A DNA stretch of 64,000 bases from Pseudomonas sp. KU26590. Its GTDB lineage: Bacteria > Pseudomonadota > Gammaproteobacteria > Pseudomonadales > Pseudomonadaceae. Positions 55,199 to 63,413 of this stretch are shown in pieces. Numbering within the stretch: position 1 is the stretch's first letter; each line of letters begins with the position of its first letter. The stretch lies in contig NZ_CP110644.1 of the NCBI RefSeq assembly GCF_026153515.1, forward strand, positions 3,811,501 through 3,875,500, in the 5' to 3' direction. Below the pieces are notes generated by a model. It was not told the origin of the DNA. It saw only the letters and a program-made list of their open reading frames with translations, and did no database searches. The translations under genes were made by a program, and so were the position numbers.

Positions 55199-56488
55199 TC
55201 AGGTGCGCTGGGCGACCGCTGGCGTGTCCAGCGGCGCGGCATCCTCCGGCGTCGTGGAAAACGGCTCGATCTTGCCGACAATGAACAGATAGCTGAACGC
55301 CCCCAACAGCGCAAACGCCCCGGCGGTGAGCAGCGGCGCGGTGAACGAGCCGTTGCCGATCACCAGCATGAAACCGGTGAAGGTGGTGATGAAGATCCCG
55401 GCGGTGTTCGACGCGAAGTTCTGGATGCCACCAATCGACGCCACATGAGCCGGGGATGGCGCCACGTCGGCTGGCAGGCACCAGATGCTCGCGCCGGCAA
55501 ACGCCAGACTTGCGTAGGCCAGACTGAAAAAGCCGAGCATTGCCCAGGTGCCGTCGACGAACACCGACAGGGAAATGCTCGATGACATCAGCATGCCGCC
55601 GACGATGCAGGTCTTGCGCGCAGCAGTCAGGCTCCAGCCCCGGCGGTACAGCGCGTCGGAGGTCAGCCCGCCGATCCAGCCGCCGAGGATGGAAGCCACC
55701 GCCGGAATGGTGCCCAGTGTCCCGAGGGATTTCAGCGAGAAACCGCGTTCGGTGACCAGGTAGGTCGGGAACCAGGTGATGAAGAAATAGATCACGAAGT
55801 TCAGGCAGAAGAAGCCCAGCATCATCCCCCACAGGGTGCGGTGGCGAAACAGCGACGCCCATTTGACCTTGGGCCGTGCCGCGAGGGTCGCCGCCTTGCC
55901 CGCCTCGTGCTGCTCGATGGCGGCAACGGCCTGAGGCTCTTTGTAGATCAGGAACCAGCCCACGACCCAGATCACGCCGACAGCGCCGGTGATGATGAAC
56001 GACGCGCGCCAGCCCCACAGCTCGATGATCAACGCCACCAGCGGGATGGACAGCGCCGAACCGACCCGTGAACCGCTGTCGAAGATGCTGGTGGCAAAGC
56101 CACGTTCCTTGACGTCGAACCACTGGCTGACGATTTTCGCGCAGGATGGATACGCTCCCGCCTCGCCCACGCCGAGCATCAGCCGGCAACCGAACATCGA
56201 CGCCAGGCTGCCGGCCGCTGCCGTGGCCGCCGTGAACAGCGACCACCAGGCGACCGCCAGGGGCAGCGCGATGCGCGCGCCGACCTTGTCGACGAACCAG
56301 CCAAACGGCATTTGCATAAGTGCGTAGGTCCAGAAGAAACCGCTGAGCAGCAGGCCCATTTGCCCTGAGCCAAGACCGAGTTCTTTCTGGATATAGGGGG
56401 CGGCAACCGCGAGGTTGGCCCTGTCGATGTAGTTGATGGCCACCGCGAGGAAGCACAGAAAAATTACCAACCAGCGCCCTTTCTGCAT
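55199..56488 (-). CDS. MFS transporter, hexuronate/sugar-acid type
   Basis: A 429-residue ACS-family permease: INYIDRANLAVAAPYIQKEL, GWFVDKVGARIALP and GVGEAGAYPSCAKIV match ExuT/GudP-type transporters. AGGAGGA precedes the ATG. It is divergent from uxuA across a 338-base region with two operator palindromes, so it is probably the importer of the sugar acid that enters the mannonate route (glucuronate, gulonate or galactonate). Confidence 0.88.
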   Translation of the reverse strand: MQKGRWLVIFLCFLAVAINYIDRANLAVAAPYIQKELGLGSGQMGLLLSGFFWTYALMQMPFGWFVDKVGARIALPLAVAWWSLFTAATAAAGSLASMFGCRLMLGVGEAGAYPSCAKIVSQWFDVKERGFATSIFDSGSRVGSALSIPLVALIIELWGWRASFIITGAVGVIWVVGWFLIYKEPQAVAAIEQHEAGKAATLAARPKVKWASLFRHRTLWGMMLGFFCLNFVIYFFITWFPTYLVTERGFSLKSLGTLGTIPAVASILGGWIGGLTSDALYRRGWSLTAARKTCIVGGMLMSSSISLSVFVDGTWAMLGFFSLAYASLAFAGASIWCLPADVAPSPAHVASIGGIQNFASNTAGIFITTFTGFMLVIGNGSFTAPLLTAGAFALLGAFSYLFIVGKIEPFSTTPEDAAPLDTPAVAQRT

Positions 56489-56604
56489 GGCGAGTCCTCC
56501 TAATTATTTTTATGAGTAAGACGTCGTTAGAGCTTCGTCTAGCGCCCAGCCCTTGATTCACACGCTGTTCAACGAGGGATAAAGCATCCTTCGAGAACCG
56601 CAGA

Positions 56605-56620
56605 ATTGGCCTGACCAAAT
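56605..56620. promoter_or_regulatory. UxuR/ExuR-like operator 1
   Basis: ATTGGCCTGACCAAAT, an imperfect inverted repeat of TTGG...CCAA form, in the MFS-uxuA divergent region. Confidence 0.7.
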
Positions 56621-56718
56621 ATCCGAATGCAGCGGATACTAGACCCGCAATCCGAGTTATGGAAATCGAAAAGGCGATTTAATTGCCAATTTATGGCTCG
56701 ACGGTCGGCATTTGCGTA

Positions 56719-56734
56719 ATTTGGCCTGACCAAT
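56719..56734. promoter_or_regulatory. UxuR/ExuR-like operator 2
   Basis: ATTTGGCCTGACCAAT shares TTGGCCTGACCAA exactly with operator 1, 114 bases away and nearer uxuA. Confidence 0.7.
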
Positions 56735-56826
56735 CTATGCTGCTGCGCAAGCCACCTTCCGCCCGCCTTCAGTGAGGCACTCGCGGTCTAGAGCGGCTTG
56801 CCTCCCCTAACAACAAGGACTGCGCA

Positions 56827-57870
56827 ATGAAGATGACCTTCCGTTGGTACGGCAACAGCGATCCCGTCACCCTGCCCTATATTCGCCAGATTCCCGGGAT
56901 GACCGGCGTGGTTTCAGCCATCTACGACATCCCTGTGGGCGAGGTCTGGCCGCTGGAAAAAATTGCCGCCCTCAAGGCCTCGGTGAATGCCCACGGGCTT
57001 GATCTGGAGGTCATCGAGAGCGTGCCGGTCCACGAAGACATCAAGCGTGGTTTGCCTTCCCGCGATCAACTGATCGACAACTACGGCCAGACCCTGCGCA
57101 ACCTGGCGGCCTGCGGGATCAAGGTGGTCTGCTACAACTTCATGCCCGTATTCGACTGGACCCGCTCGACCCTGGCCATGGAGTTGCCGGACGGTTCGAC
57201 CACGCTGGCGTTCGACGTGGCGGTGATCGAGCAGGCGAACCTGGACAACGGCATCAGCCTGCCCGGCTGGGACGTTAGCTATGAGCCGGAAGTCCTGCGC
57301 GCGCTGATCAACGAATACGCCCAGGTCGACGAAGCCACCCTGCGTGAACGGCTGGCGTACTTTCTGGAGCGCATCATTCCGGTGGCGCGAGATGCGGGCA
57401 TCAAGATGGCCCTGCACCCGGACGATCCGCCGTGCTCGATGTTCGGCATGCCACGGGTGGTGAAGAACCGCGAAGACCTGGCGCACATCCTGGCCATGGT
57501 CGATGACCCGGCCAACGGCCTGACCCTGTGCTCAGGCTCACTCGGTGCGGATCTGGGCAATGACATCCCCTCGCTTGTGCGGGAATTCGGCGGTCAGGGG
57601 CGCATTCACTTCGCCCATCTGCGCAATGTGAAGGTCAACGAAGCCGGTGATTTTTTTGAGACCGCGCACCGCTCGGAAGACGGCTCGCTGGACATGGCCG
57701 AGATCGTCAAGGCTTACGTGGAGACGGGATTCGAGGGTTACTACCGGCCAGACCACGGACGGATGATCTGGGGCGAAACCGGCAAACCGGGCTACGGCCT
57801 GTACGACCGGGCGCTGGGCGCGGTGTACCTGAATGGCTTGTGGGAAGGGATTCGCAAGACGATGGCGTGA
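56827..57870 (+). CDS. uxuA: mannonate dehydratase
   Basis: Dehydrates D-mannonate to 2-keto-3-deoxygluconate. A 347-residue TIM-barrel enzyme of the UxuA type: [41 protein letters not shown] and FAHLRNVK provide metal and substrate residues. AAGGA is 8 bases before the ATG. Shorter than E. coli UxuA (394) but in the range of the bacterial family. Two operator palindromes lie upstream. Confidence 0.92.
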   Translation: MKMTFRWYGNSDPVTLPYIRQIPGMTGVVSAIYDIPVGEVWPLEKIAALKASVNAHGLDLEVIESVPVHEDIKRGLPSRDQLIDNYGQTLRNLAACGIKVVCYNFMPVFDWTRSTLAMELPDGSTTLAFDVAVIEQANLDNGISLPGWDVSYEPEVLRALINEYAQVDEATLRERLAYFLERIIPVARDAGIKMALHPDDPPCSMFGMPRVVKNREDLAHILAMVDDPANGLTLCSGSLGADLGNDIPSLVREFGGQGRIHFAHLRNVKVNEAGDFFETAHRSEDGSLDMAEIVKAYVETGFEGYYRPDHGRMIWGETGKPGYGLYDRALGAVYLNGLWEGIRKTMA

Positions 57871-57951
57871 GGCTCGTAACTCGTAACTCGTAGCTCAGGA
57901 CTCAGGGCTCGCGATCCCGGATTGGAAACCGTCCTCAGAATCCCCACGAAC

Positions 57952-58043
57952 TGTAGGAGCGCGCTTGCCCGCGAAATCGTAGGTACATCCGACGCATCTT
58001 CAGGGTCTGTACCCACGCGTTCGCGGGCAAGCGCGCTCCTACA
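57952..58043. repeat. REPIN
   Basis: TGTAGGAGCGCGCTTGCCCG faces CGGGCAAGCGCGCTCCTACA, between convergent uxuA and gntR-type genes. Confidence 0.88.
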
Positions 58044-58139
58044 CTTTCATCCGGTTCACAGGCGATTTAGCGTTAAGCCAAAGGGCGCAGGCGTCTGGGG
58101 TGTCACGAAGCGCCAAGGGATTCGCCGAAGCCACTCGCT

Positions 58140-58850
58140 CTAACGCAACTCCGCATCCATCCCGTCCAGCCAGCGCGCTTCTGACCGGCGCAGGTGTTCG
58201 CGCATGGCGGTCTGGGCGCCGATCAGGTCGCGGGTCTGGACGGCGTGGAGGATGGCTTCGTGCTCGGCAACGGCCATGGCCCAGGTTTCGCTGGTTTCGG
58301 AGTGTTCGCTGACGTGGGCGGTGAGCGGGCTGTAACGCTCTTCGAACAACGAGGTGATGATGCGCACCAGGGTCGAGTTACCGCTCATTTTCGCGAGCCG
58401 CTGGTGGAATTTGCGGTCGTCATCCAGCGCCGGCACACCTTTGAGCGCACCTTCGCGCATCTTGTCGATGCACCCCTGCAGGTAGCGAAAATCCGCCTTG
58501 CTGCCGTGCAGACAGGCCAGCATCACGCTCTCACCTTCGATCAACGCCCGGGCCTGCATCAGCTCGGACGGGCTCTCCCCCAGCGTGCGGGTTTTGCCTT
58601 TGACGCCCAGCAGGTGCTCACAGACGTAGATGCCGGACCCCATGCGAATCTCGACGCTGCCTTCGATTTCCAGGGCGATCAGGGCTTCGCGCAAGGAAGG
58701 CCGAGAGACGCCGAGCAACTGCGCCAGATCGCGCTCGGGCGGCAGCCGCGCGCCGGGGGCGATGCCATGCTTGCGGATGTGCTCGCGCAATCGGTCGGCG
58801 GTGATCTGGTAAAGGCGGCGTTCGGGTGCAGGGCTTGGCGCGGTCATCAA
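58140..58850 (-). CDS. GntR-family regulator, FadR/UxuR subgroup
   Basis: A 236-residue regulator: N-terminal GntR winged HTH (ADRLREHIRKHGIAPGARLP, SRPSLREALIALEIEG) and a C-terminal FCD effector domain (with RKFHQRLAKMSGN and a metal-binding-type His, EHEAILHAV). It is surrounded by hexuronate-type genes; UxuR and ExuR of enterobacteria belong to this subgroup and bind TTGG...CCAA sites like the four seen here. Confidence 0.9.
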   Translation of the reverse strand: MMTAPSPAPERRLYQITADRLREHIRKHGIAPGARLPPERDLAQLLGVSRPSLREALIALEIEGSVEIRMGSGIYVCEHLLGVKGKTRTLGESPSELMQARALIEGESVMLACLHGSKADFRYLQGCIDKMREGALKGVPALDDDRKFHQRLAKMSGNSTLVRIITSLFEERYSPLTAHVSEHSETSETWAMAVAEHEAILHAVQTRDLIGAQTAMREHLRRSEARWLDGMDAELR

Positions 58851-58945
58851 TCACGTTCCATCAGGATGCGCCGGAGGATATCACAGGCGTTGAGGCGCCT
58901 TGTGGCGTGGCCATGGACGCGGTCGCCACTGGATTCGCGCGGTGT

Positions 58946-59434
58946 TTTAGCCGGGAAGAGGCCAGTGCGTTCACCCTCAATGTTGTGGTGTGACCACCGA
59001 CGCCTTCCCGGCTAAAGCCGGTCCCACTATTAAGTGCGCGGTGTGTCAGTTTGATTGACGCGGAGCGTCTCGGGCGGCACACCATTGGATGCACGCAGTG
59101 TTTTAGTGGGACCGGCTTTAGCCGGGAAGAGGCCAGTGCGTTCACCCTCAATGTTGTGGTGTACCCACCGACGCCTTCCCGGCTAAAGCCGGTCCCACTA
59201 TCTAAGGCGCGGTGTGTCAGTTTGATTGACGCGGAGCGTCTCGGGCGGCACACCACTGGATGCACGCCGTGTTTTAGTGGGACCGGCTTTAGCCGGGAAA
59301 TGGCCGGTGTGAGCACTCGCAATGTTGGGTGCACCCACTTACGCCTTCCCGGCTAAAGCCGGTCCTACAATTGGAGTTCAGCCAGTCCCAATGGATGCAC
59401 GCGATGTGTCAGTGGGACCGGCTTCAGCCGGGAA
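58946..59434. repeat. REPIN tandem array, 171-bp period
   Basis: TTTAGCCGGGAA recurs at 58946, 59117 and 59288. The first two 171-bp units are nearly identical and include GATTGACGCGGAGCGTCTCG; the third diverges. A further REP (ACCGGCTTCAGCCGGGA) ends the region just after the reductase stop. This explains the whole 584-base gap; I see no gene in it. Confidence 0.92.
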
Positions 59435-60565
59435 TCAATCCGCCAACGCACCCTCAAGCTTCGGCTGCTCCAACCCCGTAATCCCCCGCCCCATCTCCAC
59501 CACCGGCAAGAACCTGCGGCGTTTCTTCTCCTCGTGGTTCTGCGCGATGTCGGCAATCCGGTGCTGCAAGAACGGGTTCAGGAAGCGGTCGCGTACGCTG
59601 CCCACATAATCCCGCGCCTGGTCCATTTGCCCCTTCGCCGCAAACACTGGCAGCACCTCACGCTCCCACAGATCCTCCAGGCTCCCGCGCAGCCGCGGAT
59701 CATTCATCGCCTGAATCACCGTTTCACCCTCAGGCCGGCCATCCTTCAACCAACGCTCGGCCAGCCAAGTGTGCCCGAGATTGAGCATGAACAACTTGAA
59801 CTGCTCGTACTGTTCCAGCTCATCCGTCACCACCACGCAAGGGTGCGTACACGGCAGCACCAGCCCCGGCTGACGCTCAATCGCCCAGATGGCGTACGGC
59901 TCGGCGATGGCGCCCACAGGCTGGATGGGCTGCGAGACGATGCGATCGACCAACGAATTCGCCCAGCGACAGGTGCCTCGCAGATAGTGCGCAAAGCCGG
60001 CGTCGATGCCCCACGCCGCCGCCAGCTCAATGATCAGGTCGCGCAGCACATCGCCATTGCGCGACACCAGCTCACAGGGGAACAGCGACAACGGCGTCTC
60101 AGGATTCGCCTGCCAGCGGTCATGGAGCAAGACCAGCAGTTTCGCCGGAAAACTGTGGGGTGTCGGCGCCTCGGCAGCCAGGCAAGACGCCGTGTCGGCC
60201 GCGTCCAGCACGTAGCCTTTATCACCGGTGTTGGAAATCACCACCTGTACGTCGTGCCGTATCCCCTGACGAATCAACGCCCAGTCGGGGCCGGCTTGCA
60301 GCGCGCCGGCAATCGATGTCGACCAATGCTCTTCATCCACCGTGCAACCGTTTTCCGTGCCCTGGATGCGCACCGGATAACCCGTGCCACCGGCCAGCGC
60401 CGCAACCCTCTGGGCACTGTCGGCGCTGCCAGTGGTTTGCACAACGGTGATTCTGCCCAGCGCTTCGCCCTTCTCAAGGGCCTGGGAAATGAACAAGTCG
60501 GCATGGGCCTGAAGAAAGCGGCTGGTGCCGAACTGCAGGATCGGGGTGAACGGGGTTGCATGCAT
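59435..60565 (-). CDS. tagaturonate/fructuronate reductase, mannitol-dehydrogenase family
   Basis: A 376-residue NAD-dependent oxidoreductase of the long-chain mannitol dehydrogenase class, closest to UxaB. ILQFGTSRFLQAHADLFI is the nucleotide-binding start, with VVISNTGDKGY and the C-terminal MLNLGHTWLAE. AGGAGG precedes the ATG at 60565. It would interconvert a keto-uronate (fructuronate or tagaturonate) and the aldonate (mannonate or altronate). It lies 11 bases after the Zn dehydrogenase, in the same operon. Confidence 0.85.
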   Translation of the reverse strand: MHATPFTPILQFGTSRFLQAHADLFISQALEKGEALGRITVVQTTGSADSAQRVAALAGGTGYPVRIQGTENGCTVDEEHWSTSIAGALQAGPDWALIRQGIRHDVQVVISNTGDKGYVLDAADTASCLAAEAPTPHSFPAKLLVLLHDRWQANPETPLSLFPCELVSRNGDVLRDLIIELAAAWGIDAGFAHYLRGTCRWANSLVDRIVSQPIQPVGAIAEPYAIWAIERQPGLVLPCTHPCVVVTDELEQYEQFKLFMLNLGHTWLAERWLKDGRPEGETVIQAMNDPRLRGSLEDLWEREVLPVFAAKGQMDQARDYVGSVRDRFLNPFLQHRIADIAQNHEEKKRRRFLPVVEMGRGITGLEQPKLEGALAD

Positions 60566-60576
60566 GCCCGCGCCTC

Positions 60577-61587
60577 CTAGCATTCGACGATGGCTTTGAC
60601 GACCCGCTGCGCAGGGTCGAGCAGCGTGGTGAAGCGCTCGGTCACTTCGCTCAGGGCCATGCGATGGGTGTTGAGCGCGGCGTCAGGGATCAGGCCGTCG
60701 CGCAGGCACTGCTCGACGTAGCGAAAGTCTTCGACGGTGGCGTTACGGCTGCCCATCAACGTCGCTTCGCGCTTGTGAAATTCGGGGTCGGAGAAGCTGA
60801 TGGTGTCGCGAACGATGGACACCAGCACGTATTTGCCGCCGTGGGCGATGAATTCGAAACCGCGCTCCATGGCCTTGGCGTTGCCGGTGGCGTCGTACAC
60901 CACATCGAAGAATTCGCCCTGAGTCAGTTGCTCCAGTTGCTGTTTGTCGTCCTCCCCGATCAGCACGGCCGAGTCGATCTGCAGGTGCTGCTTGCAAAAC
61001 GCCAGGCGGTCCTCGCGAGTATCGAGCACAGTGACTTTCGCTCCCCGCAGGCGGGAGAAAATCGCCACGGCCATGCCTATCGGACCAGTGCCGACCACCA
61101 GCGCGCGCTGGCCGGATTGCACGTCCGAGCGACGCACCGCGTGGGCGCCAATGGACAGAAATTCGATCATGGCCGCCTGATCCAGCGTGACCCCGTCGGC
61201 CTTGAGCACGAAGCCGTGGGGCAGGCTCAGGTATTCGGTGAACGCGCCGTCGCGGTGGACGCCCAGCACTTGAATGCGTACGCAGCAATTGGTCTTGCCC
61301 TGACGACAGGCGATGCAGTCGCCACAGGACAGGTACGGCATGACATACACCACGTCGCCGGCTTCCAGCCCGCTGCCCGCCTCACTTTGCTCAACAATGC
61401 CGGAGAACTCGTGGCCCATGACCCGAGGGTATTCGAGAAACGGCTGATTGCCGTTGAAGATATGCAGATCAGTGCCACAGACCCCGACCCGTTTGATGCG
61501 GACCAGCGTCTCGCCGGGTGCGCGTTCGGGTTTCGGACGGTCGAGGGCCAGCAGGGAACCGGGTTTTTCGCAGACGACGGTGAGCAT
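60577..61587 (-). CDS. Zn-dependent alcohol dehydrogenase, L-galactonate/L-gulonate 5-dehydrogenase type
   Basis: A 336-residue MDR-family dehydrogenase. Catalytic zinc site GVCGTDLHIFNG and GHEFSG; the structural-zinc loop is CGDCIACRQGKTNCC; cofactor site GTGPIGMAVAI. FSDPEFHKREATLMGSRNAT closely matches E. coli LgoD (YjjN), which oxidises L-galactonate to tagaturonate. The RspB group oxidises L-gulonate to fructuronate, which fits the neighbouring uxuA better. The start at ATG 61587 gives the normal N-terminus MLTVVCEKPG. Confidence 0.87.
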   Translation of the reverse strand: MLTVVCEKPGSLLALDRPKPERAPGETLVRIKRVGVCGTDLHIFNGNQPFLEYPRVMGHEFSGIVEQSEAGSGLEAGDVVYVMPYLSCGDCIACRQGKTNCCVRIQVLGVHRDGAFTEYLSLPHGFVLKADGVTLDQAAMIEFLSIGAHAVRRSDVQSGQRALVVGTGPIGMAVAIFSRLRGAKVTVLDTREDRLAFCKQHLQIDSAVLIGEDDKQQLEQLTQGEFFDVVYDATGNAKAMERGFEFIAHGGKYVLVSIVRDTISFSDPEFHKREATLMGSRNATVEDFRYVEQCLRDGLIPDAALNTHRMALSEVTERFTTLLDPAQRVVKAIVEC

Positions 61588-61766
61588 CTTCTCTCTCCAG
61601 ACCAGGCATGCCGGCATCGCTGAAACGGCCAGAGCCGCCGGTTACCGGGCAGTGATCTTGTTGTTGTGAGGTGACGGATGGATTCTGGAAGCGCGGGCCG
61701 CCGTTGCAGTGGCTTGGGCGATGACACGTGCGGCGCTGCAGGAAAAAACTACACAGCCGCCCGGTC

Positions 61767-61782
61767 ATTGGCAAGACCAATT
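61767..61782. promoter_or_regulatory. UxuR/ExuR-like operator 3
   Basis: ATTGGCAAGACCAATT, in the divergent region upstream of the Zn dehydrogenase operon. Confidence 0.65.
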
Positions 61783-61795
61783 AAATAATTATGAT

Positions 61796-61811
61796 ATTGG
61801 CCTTACCAAAC
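61796..61811. promoter_or_regulatory. UxuR/ExuR-like operator 4
   Basis: ATTGGCCTTACCAAAC, 29 bases (about three helical turns) from operator 3, so two dimers could bind the same DNA face. Confidence 0.65.
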
Positions 61812-61888
61812 TAGCCATTCGAGCTTTCAGCACGATCGCCCGTGCCACGGCTATAAATCCCCGCAGCCCATGGTTATGATCGCAGCCC

Positions 61889-62290
61889 ATGACTTCCCCA
61901 TTGCCGATCCGCACGCCCTGCCCGCCCGGCGCCTGTCAATGCGACCGCGAACGACTGTTGGCGCTGGACGGGGCGGACATGCGCATCCTTCGCCTGACCC
62001 GTCAGGAAGAGAAGCGCCTGCTTGAGCGTCTGGAAAATATCGCCACGCTGGAAGATCTGCAGCGCCTGCAACAGCGGATGTTCGACCAGTTGGGCATCCG
62101 CCTGGACATCGGCCCCGGCTTCAATGAAGTGCGCACCATGCGCGGCATGGTCATCGACATCGCCGAGCTGCCCGGCATGTGCCGCAAGACCCGCGCTGCC
62201 ATCCCCGCCGCCATCCGCCGGGGCCTCGAAAAGAACCCCGAAATCGCCTGGCGCCTGCTCAACGCCCACGACTTGTTTCGGGATGCCTGA
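61889..62290 (+). CDS. conserved hypothetical protein with N-terminal CxC-type motif
   Basis: A 133-residue protein. It begins with PCPPGACQCDRERLL, a Cys-rich start that may bind metal, then a helical RILRLTRQEEKRLLERLENI segment and a conserved end (GMCRKTRAAIPAAIRRGLEK). Similar proteins are frequent in Pseudomonas, but I know no function. It faces the Zn dehydrogenase operon across the operator region, so it may or may not share its regulation. Confidence 0.6.
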   Translation: MTSPLPIRTPCPPGACQCDRERLLALDGADMRILRLTRQEEKRLLERLENIATLEDLQRLQQRMFDQLGIRLDIGPGFNEVRTMRGMVIDIAELPGMCRKTRAAIPAAIRRGLEKNPEIAWRLLNAHDLFRDA

Positions 62291-62344
62291 AGGCGTTGAG
62301 ATGGCTGCGAGACCTCTCACTGAAACACCACAAAAAGTCCGGCC

Positions 62345-63196
62345 TTACTTCTCCCAGTCCGCCTTGTCGATCTTCAATCCGTGCAAACCGTTGTACGCCG
62401 CTCGTTTGGGCTGCTCCCAGCCTTGCAGCAGCGTCGGATCAATGTCGTAGATCTCGACGCCCAGCGGCCGGCACACGGTCAGGGGGTCCTGGGCGTCCGG
62501 GCCCCACATCGGCAATGAAAGATCGCCCCCGGGGCATGTCGACAATGCGCAGAGCAGGTCGATCTCGGCGAAGAACTCAAGGTAATCCCCTTGTTTTGCC
62601 GGGCAGGCTTTCATGAAATACAGGTCGTCGTGGTTCAAGCCGGTGCACTGGAAGATGTTCAGCACATCGTGCACGTCAAATTCGGTCAGGCCATGGGGCA
62701 ACACGGCACGGGTCAGATTCGAATGGCAGTGGTGGTGAAAGTCCTCGCCGGTGAGCATCTTGTTGACGTAGGGATCACAGCGGGTGCCGAGCAGGTCATG
62801 CAGTCGACCGCCGTGTTCGTCGATGCCGTAACTGGCGAGGCTGTCGTCGGTGATGGTGACCATCGGCCGCAGGAACGGCAGATTCGACCACAACCGGTCA
62901 TGGGTCGTGACGTGCGCGCCCTGCAATTGCCGGGTGCGCGCAGCCCACATCCTCTCGCGCGGATCATCGGCGCTCCAGACATTGAAGTCGCCCACTTGCG
63001 GACCCACCGGGGTGGTCACGCGGAACACCTGACCGGCCTTGACCTTCCACGCCCGACCGGTGCGGACTGGCACTTCGAACTGCTCGACCAGCGTGCGGCT
63101 TTCCCGGGCCTCGCGGATGCGTTGGTAAAACGCCGTGTCGACCTGCAGGGCCGAGCCTTTGCTGACCTGATACGCAGCGGGATAGTCTTTGTACAT
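62345..63196 (-). CDS. DUF1989 (urea carboxylase-associated) family protein
   Basis: A 283-residue DUF1989 protein. The family pattern is clear: GDFNVWSADDPRERMWAART, an early VKAGQVFRVTTPVGPQ and a C-rich centre (LGTRCDPYVNKML; FHHHCHSNLTRAV) that probably holds a metal ion, plus PAKQGDYLEFFAEIDLLCAL. AGGAG precedes the ATG at 63196. There is no urea carboxylase here. Some DUF1989 proteins act in guanidine or carboxyguanidine breakdown, but a single-gene form may have another substrate. Confidence 0.82.
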   Translation of the reverse strand: MYKDYPAAYQVSKGSALQVDTAFYQRIREARESRTLVEQFEVPVRTGRAWKVKAGQVFRVTTPVGPQVGDFNVWSADDPRERMWAARTRQLQGAHVTTHDRLWSNLPFLRPMVTITDDSLASYGIDEHGGRLHDLLGTRCDPYVNKMLTGEDFHHHCHSNLTRAVLPHGLTEFDVHDVLNIFQCTGLNHDDLYFMKACPAKQGDYLEFFAEIDLLCALSTCPGGDLSLPMWGPDAQDPLTVCRPLGVEIYDIDPTLLQGWEQPKRAAYNGLHGLKIDKADWEK

Positions 63197-63413
63197 GGGT
63201 GCTCCTGGCGAATGATTTTCATCTGACACATTGAGCACAGCACAGCCCGTGCCAAGGGCTTTGAGTCGTTCAACACGCAGATCAACAATCTCGGATTTGG
63301 AATTTAATTTCCATCTGTACAAGTAATAGAACAGCGATTAGCATTGCGACAGCCTCACCGAGGCCCCGAATCGACCTCAACAAGACCTCACCGAGAGGCT
63401 TCAGGGGATTCAC

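Noticed and set aside
54673-55284. Repeated ORFs encoding GTGFSRE-like peptides
   Set aside because: Translation of REP elements; the same peptide recurs wherever this REP type occurs.
61874-62320. 148-codon minus-strand ORF
   Set aside because: Antisense to the 61889 gene, which has the conserved Pseudomonas protein pattern in its frame.
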